64,000 bases of DNA from Pochonia chlamydosporia 170 (Eukaryota; Ascomycota; Sordariomycetes; Hypocreales; Clavicipitaceae): assembly GCF_001653235.2 (NCBI RefSeq), contig NC_035793.1, positions 1,240,001 through 1,304,000 on the forward strand, written 5' to 3'. Positions 33,244 through 44,401 of the stretch are shown in pieces. Each line of letters starts with the position of its first letter. The stretch's first letter is position 1. Made by a program: the position numbers and the translations under genes. The notes under the pieces were generated by a model. The model did not search any database and was not told the DNA's origin. It saw only the letters and a list, made by a program, of their open reading frames with translations.

Positions 33244-35901
33244 TGTTGCAAATAAACTATACGGCTACTTGGGACGGGCTGTAACACGTAGAAGAAACTT
33301 GTTTCACTCTCTCCGCAGAGAAAGATCAACCTCGCGGTGATCAACAACTTATATGATGTCGCACTCACCATCCATGTTCACTGTTTGCTTTTCCCCCGCG
33401 TGAGACCTGGAACTGCCAGGCACGAATCACGAACCAGATTCCGGCCCAAAGACATACCGGGATGGAACCAAAACAGCTACTGGCATAACCGAAAATTACA
33501 AAGTTTCATCGGCCGGCGACATGAAAGGAAAGGGCACAGGCAGGGTTTCGATGGGATTGCCCGTCGCGAAAAGCGCACGGCACAAGCGGTGTAACGGACC
33601 GAAAAGTACTTGACAAGGACCAACAACAGTCTATATGCAAAAGCAAGGCAAAAGCAAGGGAACTTGGACCAGACTGACAAGAAGAAGAAGCGTCGGGGCC
33701 GCGTGATGCACCTGTGGTTCACCCCGGTGCAACCCTACGGTTCATGGATTGAATTGCAAGGGGAAGCAGTCCTATTCGTCTTGAGAAAAGCCGGACATCT
33801 CAAGTGCTCTCTTATGATCTGCTTTCATGCGGGGAAACGCGGTCCCTTGACCCAAAAGTGTACCAAAAGTGTGCCAGTTGACCAAATCTGTCTCCACCGG
33901 TTGATGGTTTAAAGTTGGGGGAACCAATCACGAGGCCACACGCTGAATTTGGAGATGAGACAAAAAGCGCCGTCGCGGAGGAAGCGCACCACCCGCCACA
34001 CCTTCAAATTCAATGGGCAAATGGGGTCTCTGGATGGTATGCCATCTCTTTCCATCTCCATGTGGTTGCTCAAACGCCTTGTTCAAGCCATTTCTTATTA
34101 TGTCATTGCTGGTGCCGCCTGGACAATGGCAGAGGTGGCGCCGCTGTTGTCCATAAACAGACGAATGGTTCCTGTGGCAGAAATGTGCTTCTGTTGGCTG
34201 AGAATAGAATAAATCGTAAACTAACTCTAAGCTTTTGAAGGCAGGGTGCAAGGAGGGAAAGTGAGCACGGACAAGAAATCTTGCATTACAGACCCAAAGC
34301 GGAAGTTGGAGCTTTCGCATGCCGTCCGGTCCAACATGCAAAATGTCCAGTGTGCAACATTGGGCCGGGTGATGTCACACAACGGAGTAGCAGGTGAGAC
34401 AGTAACCAGGCACCTCTTACAGGGGCTCAGTATTGTTTCAAAGGATCAAATTCAGATAGGGGTTGGGCCCTACGATACAGATGACAATGGGTGTAACCCC
34501 AGGTTGACGCGAACAAAACAAGACTTGACCAAAGCTGTGTGCATGGATGGTTTTCCACTTCCGGGTATGTCACGATGTTTCTTGAGATCTAGTCAATCAA
34601 GGTTATATCATGACATGCTAGGACTACTGACGTGACGAGCGAGATGGTCTAAAAAAAAGCGAGTGCTACCGACATCCATTGTTCTGAAAGGCCTCGATTC
34701 CAGGCCAAGCCAACTGAGGTAGTATTTTCTCACACAAAGCAGTTAGACAAAGTTTACCTCCGCAGCAAGTTGTGTCGTACGCCAAAAATCCAAGGTAAGA
34801 CGGGCCGACGACGGGTACAGCCTGACGAGATGTGAGCCCGAAAAGGCACCACATGACAATGGCAGCCAACTCTGTTGCTTTAGCCAGGTAGCTGCCTTTT
34901 TTTTTTTCCTCGATGGACTGTTTCATGGGAATTGTCTCACGGAGACCAACCAGCTGCGAGTTTGTTTCTCGTTTGTAGAATTCATAGCTCCACCGGATCA
35001 TCGACATCGGCTTTTCGCTGCCGATGAAACCCAGGCCACTAGTCTTAGATATAATCTGACAAGACATATCTGTAATTCGGTGTCAAGACGCTCAGGCGAA
35101 AGCATCAGCTCCGATCTGCACGGTAAATGATATATCAACTATACATGTTTGGCCATGGGCAACCGGTGCCCATGCTAATTCTGGAGCCTTCCTACCATTT
35201 TCCCGAGTGTAGTTACTCCAATTTCGCGTGACACCTTTGCTCGTGCTGCGGCCGTAACCGACTCGTTTTGAACCTGGCCCTAAGCGGCCTTCTAAGTCCA
35301 GATGCTGTCTGTGATTTCCATGTGCCCCCGCAAACTTAGGGTATATGTCGTGTGGTTGAGTTAATATCCTCGCCAACGAACCTCAGAACTATCCTTTTCA
35401 GAAATTAGATAAATTCGCACAAAGTTTTCTTAGGAGACATGTTTCATTTTTTCTCCGTTTGCCCCTCATCTACTACTTGCTACGCATTGCGCAGATGAGG
35501 ACCCAAGCCCTCGAACAAGACACCCTGGTTGTGATATCTGACGAGGAAAGTTCCCTGTAGTAAGTAAGCCTTGCGATTCCTATGATTTAGTCCATATTAC
35601 TACGTCAGCGATATTACTACACCAGCGACCCAGACTTCCACTTCGCACCAAGAATGAAGCTTGATCTGTACATTCCCATCAGCTGCAGAGACAGAACCGG
35701 TATCCAATCTCCACAACAAGCAATGCCAAACCGGTCCAAAGTCATCGGAATAAGACAGACAAAATAAAAGGGGGTTCTTCTCAACTACTGATAGGATGAA
35801 TTTCGGGATATCTTCAATTAACCACCACTGGTGGACACACTCATCTCTATAATACTCATTATTACTCAGACGTCATACTTCGTACATATGCCCGACCGCT
35901 A
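33244..35901. other. long intergenic region
   Basis: 2.7 kb. Several opposing short frames (33928-34341, 34246-34635, 34666-35067) lack motifs. There is an 11-T run at 34897-34907. No gene supported. Confidence 0.45.
33348..33353 (-). promoter_or_regulatory. TATA-box candidate for GH127-like gene
   Basis: TATAAG on the minus strand, 105 bp upstream of the start codon. Confidence 0.3.
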
Positions 35902-37523
35902 TTACTCCTCATCCCATGGAACACTGACTCCAAAGTCCCTGGCGACCTTCATTGCAGAGACGACACATCCCTCCAACAGAACTAGGCCATCCCAGCACCA
36001 AGAGCCTGTTATCCACACATTATCCTTTCCGTTTACCCAGGTTTCGGTGCCAGCACCATTCTCCCACTGCAATTCGCTGTTATATGCCGGTTTGTCTATA
36101 CGCATAATTCTTTGTACTGTACTTCTGCTCTGCGTGGTCCGCAGTGTTCTGGTGAATTTTGATACCTTCAACTTCCCCTTCGACTCTGCGGTCAGATCAC
36201 ACGGGCTTGATCTGACCACCATTCCGCTGGGCAGAAAATGAAAGGACTCGGATCGTGCGGACTTGTCAGAGAAAGTAGTTCTAAATTCCATCACCTGGGG
36301 CCTGCCACTGTGATACGAGCATTCCCCAGACGGGACAGGTCCAGTTTCATGCTTTAATGATATTCCTGCGGAGGGCGGGGCAGTGATTGATGTTGTTACG
36401 GGAACTGTTGGAATCGCGCTTAGAAGTGCTTTGGATGGGCTAAAGATGGCGGCTGCGACGTTTGGCGATACCGCAAGCACCACCCGATCAAAAATCTCCT
36501 CTGAAGTGGTGACTTTTTCGCCTTTTCTGCTTTCCCAACACACCAGTACTCCTTCGTCGACTCGTTGTACCTTGGTGACTCGGGTATTTAGCCGAATATT
36601 TTGGATTCCTTTCGACAGCATCGATTGAACCTTGTTAATACCACCCCGACTAACATACGTTCTCTGCAAGAAGGAGCCCATCATGAAGGCAGTGACATCA
36701 CTTGCTGGAAAATCCATCATTTCTGCGTGGGAGCAGCTGCAGATGACGCTCAGCACGGGGAGTAGGTAGTAAGTCACATATTGTCGTGGCAGCCGTATTC
36801 TCTCGAGGTACTCCCCGAATGACTCGCAATTGTGTAACCTTTTCGCGGCTGCAGAGTTCTCGCTCGGGCTGCTCGCAAGCGGCTGGAGAAGAAGACAGGC
36901 GGCAAAAAACCAGATGTGGCAAACAGCTAGGTAAAAGGTCTGCAGTATCTGCTTGAAAGAGCTGCCCCAGAAACTAGGCGAGAGCAGCAGCATTTCGTGC
37001 AGTCTTCTGCCGTAGACAAAGTAGCTGCCCGGCATGGCGTCTGCATCTTCCGCCGTGGGAGCATGGCCGGGGTGCTGCGCTGTCGCAGATGTCTTGGTGT
37101 AGACCCAAATGAGGCGAATTGGTTGGAACGCAATGCCCAGATAGTCGTACATGCGACACAGGTTGTTGTAATAGCCTCTGCAGAAGCTGCGTGGCGGAAC
37201 ATCCACTCGCTCAGCGTTGCCCGTTTTTGTGTTTTCGACTGTCACAGATGCCGCATCGAGGGATAGGGAATCGGCCTGCAGGGTTCACAACCAGACTTTG
37301 TTAGCTGACATGACTTCTGGTCAGACACGCACCAGACAGGGAACATTTCAAGGGCCGCACTACGTACCTGCTCGAAAAGCGTTACCTCATAGCGCTTGAG
37401 GTCATCATGGTTGACCAGGTATGCGGTGGTAAGGCCAGCCAATCCAGATCCAATGATTGCAACGCGGGATTTGCGACTGGGAGCTGGGTGAGCTGACTGG
37501 CTGTGCAGTGGGTGTTGGTTCAT
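35902..37523 (-). CDS. FAD-dependent oxidoreductase (amine-oxidase-like NAD/FAD fold)
   Basis: Exons 37368-37523 and 35902-37275 on the minus strand encode 509 residues. The 92-bp phase-0 intron runs GTACGT to CTGCAG. The N-terminus carries a dinucleotide-binding motif VAIIGSGLAG (GSGLAG at 25-30), with ribose-binding Glu51 at the end of the second strand. The C-terminus has WITGSWCWDGLVLLEG, the usual second FAD-contact block. A hydrophobic stretch in the middle (LAVCHIWFFAACLLL, about 165-180) may contact a membrane. The protein resembles the oxidoreductase that sits beside cyclopropane-fatty-acid-type methyltransferases in bacterial operons. Here a membrane-anchored SAM methyltransferase lies divergently 1.7 kb away. 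A role in lipid or sterol modification is an inference. The catalytic substrate is unknown. Confidence 0.8.
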
Positions 37524-39248
37524 GTCTTTGTCAGGGTTCTACTCCGTTTTCAATGGAGTATTTTTGGGTTGCGATGGGATGTTGTATAAGATCAGTTGAG
37601 TCGACTCGACGGCCGAGATGGCGAGTTGAGAATTCAACGACGATGTGATCCGTCCGTGAAACGTCTGGTCGGGCACGCACGGGCTCCCAACTTTACAGAT
37701 TAATCTTCCTGAGCTACTGTACATATGTATGGCGTCAACTGGTATAAATACCTGGTCAAGTTAAGTACCAGAGGGCTCTATTTGGCGTGCGTCGACCCAC
37801 AATAATGCTCATGGCGCTACTTTAGTAAACTTGACTTCTTGGCTTTGCATTTCCAACGTCAGACGAAACGTGCTTCAGATAATATCAAACAGCTTCAAGG
37901 TTCGTTCGTACTCAGCAGTGCCGTCGCTCATGTACCTCTGAGCGAAGATTTTTAGGACTTGCTTGATTTTATTCCTGTTTTACCTCTGCTTCTTTGACTT
38001 TTATCACTGTAATTTTTAGCCACGTCCGTTGGAGAAGATCTCGTCGCCAAGCCGATCGTTGGACGTCTCAAGACATGGTCGGATCAAAAGAAATGCGTTG
38101 CGCCGAGGCAAAGCCACAGGGCCCAAAAGTCAATTGGCTCAGGGAGGTCCCGTTTGCCACACGGCCCAATTCATCTGCCGACTAGACTCAAAGTTGACTC
38201 CGGTCCGACGCCTTGATAACTCAACAACTTTTTCGATTACGGACATGGAGTCTGGTGCATTTTGACGTCTGGTGACATTTTCCTTTCAGATCGGACGTGC
38301 AAAGGCACTGACGGTAGAGTACAAAATGTTTGTGGATTGCAAACCTAGCAGGTTCATTCAAATTTCAGCATTTTTCCTTTGTTTGGAAGGAAATGTCTTC
38401 CCAACATAAGTGTCAACTGGTAACTGGGAATATGACTGTGTACTGCGGGCTCTGCATTGGGTTCAATGAATGTGTTTGAAATGCCCATCATCGCCAGAGA
38501 AACCTCGCATTCGCTCTTGCACCCAAATTTGACATTGGACCCCAGTGCCGTTTTCAAGCCTCGTCCGCGCCTATTGGTGGAGCACTGGCCGTTCCGACCT
38601 GTTTTGAGTCTTTGCACCAGAGAAGAGCACCTGATGATAAATCGCGACCGTAATGGTTGAGGCAGCCAGTATGCCTTGGCGATAAATCTTCCAAAAGGGA
38701 GGCAGGCCTTCCAGTTATTAATACAAGCATATTTTGTGATAGCTCGGCATGGAGTATTCGCAGGTTGAGACGGAGTGGCGTCATACAGTAGTACTGATGG
38801 CCTCCAGACAACCATCATCCAATCATGTCAGTCGGTACCTGACTATCAAGCTTGATCATATACACTCAATGGCTGACGCTGTACCTGCAGTTAATTTTGC
38901 TGTTGGCAAATCTACGTTAAGTTGGCTGCTAGGTTCTCTGCTCCGCATGAACCACTTAAAACAATGTAATATTTGTCCAGTGTGGGATGCTAGGAGGTCA
39001 TAATTGACCTTTTAAGTGGCAGATTGCTGGTGCCTCCAAAACAGGGCAGAGCCACCCGAGGCTGAGGAACTTTGGAAGGTGGCTGGAGCACTTGACCTCC
39101 AGCCTGGACGACATGGACCTTCAACCATCCACACTCAAGCCTCGTGGCTTTCCTCCATACTAATCTCATTATCATCATAGTTTGCTCGTCAGCAGGCGCA
39201 AACACTATTGTTAATCCATCTCAGGCCATGTAACAGAACGTTGAAGCC
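37524..39248. other. divergent intergenic region
   Basis: 1.7 kb between the FAD oxidoreductase and methyltransferase starts. Contains promoters; no gene supported. Confidence 0.45.
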
Positions 39249-40376
39249 ATGTCCGACCCCTTCTCTCCAAGGGACTTCATCCTCGGCATTGTTGCCGGCT
39301 CTGTCATCGCAGTCGCCCTCCTATCCTTCAGTACCTTCATTTTTCTCCGTACTAGCGACGTCTACTCCCTCGGCCACTGGAAACTTAATCTCAGAACCCC
39401 CATAAGCTCCATGTGGATGAACCTGGGATTTTGGTAAGAAGCACCCACCCTCAAGCTCAGAAGACATCAGTTCTCATCATGCTAGTCAAACCAAATCTGA
39501 TGCGTGGCCAGGAAAACGAATGATGGACAGCCAATTGAACATTTTGACGAAGCAACGCGTGCTCTTTTAGAAAAGATGCTAAAAGCGGCCGGGCTGTGCG
39601 TAAATTCCGGCTCGGTAACTGATGATAAGTCTGTTGCAGTGCTAGATTTGGGATTTGGCTGCGGCGATCAGCCTATTGCGCTGGCCGAGTTGGTCAGCGC
39701 AGCAAAAAGGTCACAATTTCGCTACGTGGGCCTTACATTAGATGCAGCGCAGCTTCAAACTGCACAGAGAAAAGTCGACAGAACACTTGCACTTGGCAAT
39801 CAAGGAGACGCGGCTGGACTGTCCCATGACTCGTTCAAGTTGTTTTGTGCCAATGCAGCAAAGCCCGAAACATGGGGTAGGCCAATTCGCATGTCCGTGG
39901 ATAGCCTCGTGGCCGAAAATTTCACTGAACGCTGGCTCATGGCTTTGGATTGTCTATATTACTTCTCACCATCTAGACGCCCGACATTCAAGCTTGCTGC
40001 TAAGTCATTGGACGCACAACTCATGGCTTTCGATTTGATTTTAGATGAGGAGGCGTCTAGATGGAACACCCTGCTGGTGAGGCTGGTTGGAGTCATCATG
40101 GGCTGTCCTCTGTATACCTTCCTGACAGAGACCCAGTATAGAGAGCAGTTGGTTGAGTGCGGTTATGACTCGGCACATATTGAGATTTGTGACATTTCGG
40201 ATCATGTGTTTTCTGGCGTTTCAGGGTTCCTGAAAAGGCAGGAAGCTGCACTGAGTCAGTACGGCATTTCGTTGGGCGGCTACAAACTCGCCGGGAGGCT
40301 GTTTGAGTGGTTCGACAGAACGAGAGTCGTCCGAGCCGCCATTGTGGTTGGGCGAACAAAGGGCGAAGCCGAATAG
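39249..40376 (+). CDS. membrane-anchored SAM-dependent methyltransferase
   Basis: Exons 39249-39433 and 39512-40376 encode 349 residues. The 78-bp phase-2 intron completes the Trp of NLGFWKTND. Residues about 11-33 form one membrane helix (ILGIVAGSVIAVALLSFSTF). SAM-binding motif I is VLDLGFGCGDQP (about 105-116). Motif II-like YVGLTLDAAQLQTAQRK follows. The region around ALDCLYYFSPSRRPTF matches the post-I acidic and aromatic segment of class I enzymes. A second hydrophobic patch VRLVGVIMGCPLYTFL lies near residue 245. The fold resembles sterol and lipid methyltransferases and fungal cyclopropane-synthase-like enzymes, but without the full CFA signature. Its divergent neighbour, an FAD oxidoreductase, supports a shared pathway. 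Substrate unknown. Confidence 0.8.
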
Positions 40377-42377
40377 CTTATGGTGAAGTCATGAACAACG
40401 TGGTCTTGCACTGCCAGGTAGGATAGGACAGACGTGAATGGAGCTATTGTGCTTGCAGCCGGCATCCTGGTCATGCAACTGCCGCCTCTCTTCTTGATCG
40501 GACCTACATCACGAGTCAACAACTAACCGTCGGATTTCGCAATGGCTTTCAGCAAGTCTGGTCACGTTTCACACCTACTGCGCCGCGGAAGCCGCGTTGT
40601 GGCTTCGGATGAATCTACAGAGATGGACATGACTTCCCGTTCCCCAAACGCCAAGTGATCGTGGGGTAACACACGCACACAAAAGAACACATGCATTAGG
40701 TAGATCCAGAAACCTGGATGTCAACCAGCTAGCTGGGGAAGATCGCCTAGCAGCTCTAGAGTGCGGCTTGACTCACTTGACAGACCTGCCGTGGGCTTGA
40801 CCCTTAGGAGCGGGAGTTGAGCGGCCGATGCCGAGACATCCTAAGCCCAACTTGCATCAAGGTTAGGCTGGACACAAATCAACTAGGAGCTCAATTTGCG
40901 AGCAGCGGCGGCCCTATTCATAAACAAACCGAGGCAGTCAAAGGATTCATCAAGGGGCAGTCAAGGTATTTGGCTAACAAAGACCGTTCCGCGGACAAAG
41001 CGGTGAGACTGAAGTGGATTCTCGTCATCAATCCCTTCATCCGTTCAACAAGGAAGGCGCCAATGCTCCATGTTACCATCTGCTGTTGGATTAGCTTCTC
41101 ATGAATGGCATTGTGTTCATTGGGGTGGTTGATAGACTGTGGCGTACGACCACCAGAACGCCTTCGTTGACGGAATGGTACCTGTTGATCTCTGTTGGTT
41201 GTGACAAGAACCCATGGTGGGCATCGGTTTGGCAGGATCGTTTGGCCAGGGGTCCGTCTTACACAAACCCATGGGATCAACCACAAGGCCCGAATAAACT
41301 TTCTACATTGGAGAGCTGGGCCAGGGGTATTGGATAGGATTCAGGTGAAGCCCCTCATTTGATGGAACGGTTCATATATTGGATTCTTCGAACCACTTCA
41401 AGGAATTGCTTCCAATCCAGTACGGAGTATGTCAGCAACAATTAGTTCCAGCGCGACACTAAGAATGTTGCGGACTTCACCAAACATCTACAGCTACATT
41501 CCACCAGGACGACAACCTCTGTTTCGATGTTGATTCGTCGTTTTTGCCGTGCAGCCACATTGTGTCTCCAACTAGTGCTGCGACGCAACGTGGATGGCGT
41601 GCAGCCTTCTTGTCCTCGTGGGTGGGAAAATTCGCCGAGTGGAGTGCGCTGAGAAACGGGTCAGCATCCGGGAAAGTGCTTAGCAATTGTGACACGTGCA
41701 CGGGGATTCTAGGGTATAGGAATGTAAGTGAGCCGATGTTCACGGTTGAGTGTAGGCTGATCGTGTTCTTGATGTTGGCTGACTCGACTCCAAAATTGAG
41801 CGGTGTGCCGTTTGAACTAGAGCGTGATGCATATGAGGCATGGAAATGGACTGAGCCTTTCATCACAAAGTCCGGAGTTACCAATCAAAAGAAGTTGAGA
41901 ACTACTCTATGAGTTGGTAATTGCTCTCTTGGAGTGAGCTCACATGTTAGAGAGTACCACCCACTGGTAATACTAGGCATGTCGACTACCCTACTCCAGG
42001 AGCAAAAGGATGCTACGCCATGGGAAACAGCCCTGGATTGCCTCTGTGATCCTTTGATTCCAGGAACCAACCATTGGTTACATGCTAGGATATTTGGACA
42101 CCATGTCTCTAGAGGATGAATATATGTTACTATGCCGGTGAATTCGTCATGATCTCTTGTACGAATCCATGAGGAGCAGTGATTTGGACTATTCAACCTT
42201 ATTATTTCACCGAGTTACAAGGAGTATGCCGTTGCTTGTTCATCTCCGGCAGTCATGCGGAGGTGTAGATGCCGCGATTTGCGCAGAACTCTGCAACAGC
42301 TCGAGTTGAAGAGCCCTAATTACGTGTCAATGGGTCTATATCACTGGATAATAAGTTAATCTGCCAAGAATATTTGA
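40377..42377. other. long intergenic region
   Basis: 2 kb. Frames on both strands at 41477-41912 overlap each other and neither has a recognised motif, so none was called. Confidence 0.4.
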
Positions 42378-42809
42378 GTTGTCACAACTTCGGAGACGCC
42401 AGTGGAGGAAGGGGACCGTCATTCAGGCCAGGTCGTGGATCATGTGCCATTGCCAAGTTACAAAATGGCCAATGGTGATGGATCTTCAACGCGTTTTGAT
42501 GGAATGCCACACGGACCTTGACTTCTGGCATACATTAGTTTCTGGAAGATCCATGATGACGTTGGCTGGGACGTACCGGAATAGACGGAGTATGCTACGT
42601 GGTAGATGTTCTCCTCACACGGCGAGTACGCTAGACTCTACGGAGCAGCAGGACGAATAGTTAGAAGTGACTCAACGAAGCTGTTGAAGACCGACTCGCA
42701 TATGCCCAGAGATCTTTGGGTATACCACAAGAAGCTTCCATCCATCCCACTGGGCTTTGACCGAAGGAATCCCGGTGCTAGAGAAATCCGCCTTTTACCG
42801 ATGATTTGA
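42378..42809 (+). pseudogene. possible broken coding relic, family unknown
   Basis: One reading frame stays protein-like for about 144 codons but is interrupted at 42519 (TGA), 42582 (TAG) and 42603 (TAG), and a TGA also stands just before it at 42375. Pieces such as VEEGDRHSGQVVDHVPLPSY, LLAYISFWKIHDDVGWDVPE and PRDLWVYHKKLPSIPLGFDR have a coding-like composition. The stops could derive from C-to-T changes, as repeat-induced point mutation produces, but this is inference. No family was recognised, and the other frames here are also partly open, so chance cannot be excluded. Confidence 0.25.
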
Positions 42810-43048
42810 CTTTCCTGTTTCGGTGCTTGGGCCTGCATTTACATCAGCGTGACTATGCTTGACACTGCGGTATGCCGAGAGGCAGGTAGGTATATGGTCA
42901 CAGGATATCGTTATGGAGTTTGTATATATATCAAGTTGCGTCCCTCAGATTTCGAAGTCGTTTCGAATTGTCAACAATCGCAAGCCAGCAACTTCTGGAC
43001 AGCTTCTTGTCCAAGCTACTATCAAAGTTTCGCGGCCATTACATTACA

Positions 43049-44401
43049 ATGCGCGTTCTATCACTGATTACCGTCCTCTTGGGGGCAGCTTCAGCTACCC
43101 CCTCGCCGCTCCTAGCAAGGGCGGTTGACGAGGGTTTCACCATTGCCAATGCTGGCGGTGCCGAAGATGTCGTCATTGGAAAGGAGAATATGCTCAACGG
43201 CACGTATCACAGTGACGAGACAGCAACAGTCAGCGAGGCAGACTTTGGAGTAGCTGCTGCGAAGTTGCCATTCAATCTAGTCAACAACTTTGGCGGCGGC
43301 GCAGTCAAGGCATACATCGCAGGCCTAGATGGCAACGGAAAGGTCGTTTTCGTCAAATCCGACGGCAGCCTTTTATACCCCAGTTCACGGGGTTCTGCCG
43401 TCCCGGTCGAGATTAACAACAATGACATTGCCATCAACTTGCCTGGCCGTGGTCAAACCTTCAAGATCAGCCTGCCTATTCCCATCCACTCTGGCCGTGT
43501 CTACTTTGCTGCTGGCCAGCTGAAGTTTTTCATGGTCAAGATCCCCGGCGGTGATGGACTGGTTCAACCCTCCGTTGCAAACTTGAAGGACCCAAGTGTT
43601 GAAACCAACTGGGGTTTCGTTGAGTTCACCTACACCAAGGAAGGAGCTATCTATGCAAACATTAGCTATGTTGATTTCGTTGGCTTCATTCTCAGCATGT
43701 CACTGTCCGCCAAGGATGGCACCCCCAAGCAGCTGACCAAGGGCTTGGACAGCAACGCCGTGACAGCCATTTGCAATGGCTTGTCAGCCCAGTCCAAGAA
43801 GGATGGCCGCAACTGGAAGGCCATGTGTATTGCGAACAAGTCTGGTGCGCCGATTCGCGTCCTGTCTCCCCAAAACTACAATGTGGTTAAGCCTGCCGAC
43901 TTCAAGAACTACTGGCAGGGATACGTCGACAAGGTCTGGAGCAAGTACAGCAGCAGCCCTCTTGTCATTGATACTCAGATGTCCGCCAAGAAAGTCAATT
44001 GCCGAGTCAAGGGCGCTCAAATGTCCTGTGACGGCGATAACAAGCCCTATAACAAGCCCACTGCCGGAGATATCTGGGGCTGCGACAGCGGTACCTTTGG
44101 TAAGACGGGCGGAGAAAACCAGGTGCACTTGGCTGTCATTGCTCGTCTATGCGCTGCCTTTCACCGATCTACTTTGCTGGTTAAGGACGGCAATGTCCAG
44201 CCAAAACTTAAAGCCTCTGGCTACTACAAGGAGGAGCCAACCAACCACTACAGCCGCCTTGTTCATCTGCACGAGGTCGATGGTAAGGGATACGCCTTCC
44301 CGTACGATGATGTCAATCCTGATGGGGAGAATGCCTCTGGCGTCGTCTCGTCCGGTCGCCCAGATACCTTGACCGTCTACTTTGGTGCTCCTCCCAAATA
44401 A
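43049..44401 (+). CDS. secreted GH64 endo-beta-1,3-glucanase
   Basis: Single-exon gene for 450 residues. The ATG at 43049 begins a clear signal peptide (MRVLSLITVLLGAASA); the frame is open further upstream but that part is not secretory. The mature protein has the thaumatin-like/beta-barrel GH64 fold of laminaripentaose-producing glucanases. Diagnostic pieces are IPIHSGRVYFAAGQLKFF, NWGFVEFTY with Glu192, ISYVDFVGF with Asp209 (matching the known Glu/Asp catalytic pair and spacing), an RLCAAFHRSTLL block, and the C-terminal GYAFPYDDVNPDGENASG signature. It should cleave beta-1,3-glucan of fungal or oomycete walls, for remodelling or attack on other fungi. No carbohydrate-binding module is seen. 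Confidence 0.92.
   Translation: MRVLSLITVLLGAASATPSPLLARAVDEGFTIANAGGAEDVVIGKENMLNGTYHSDETATVSEADFGVAAAKLPFNLVNNFGGGAVKAYIAGLDGNGKVVFVKSDGSLLYPSSRGSAVPVEINNNDIAINLPGRGQTFKISLPIPIHSGRVYFAAGQLKFFMVKIPGGDGLVQPSVANLKDPSVETNWGFVEFTYTKEGAIYANISYVDFVGFILSMSLSAKDGTPKQLTKGLDSNAVTAICNGLSAQSKKDGRNWKAMCIANKSGAPIRVLSPQNYNVVKPADFKNYWQGYVDKVWSKYSSSPLVIDTQMSAKKVNCRVKGAQMSCDGDNKPYNKPTAGDIWGCDSGTFGKTGGENQVHLAVIARLCAAFHRSTLLVKDGNVQPKLKASGYYKEEPTNHYSRLVHLHEVDGKGYAFPYDDVNPDGENASGVVSSGRPDTLTVYFGAPPK

Noticed and set aside
33928..34635. Several overlapping 87-137-codon frames
   Set aside because: Mutually overlapping on both strands with no motif support.
34666..35067. 133-codon minus-strand frame
   Set aside because: Includes a homopolymer-encoded lysine run and no recognisable domain.
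41477..41912. Opposing frames of 122 and 135 codons on the two strands
   Set aside because: Both look equally plausible or implausible and neither shows a known motif; at most one could be real.
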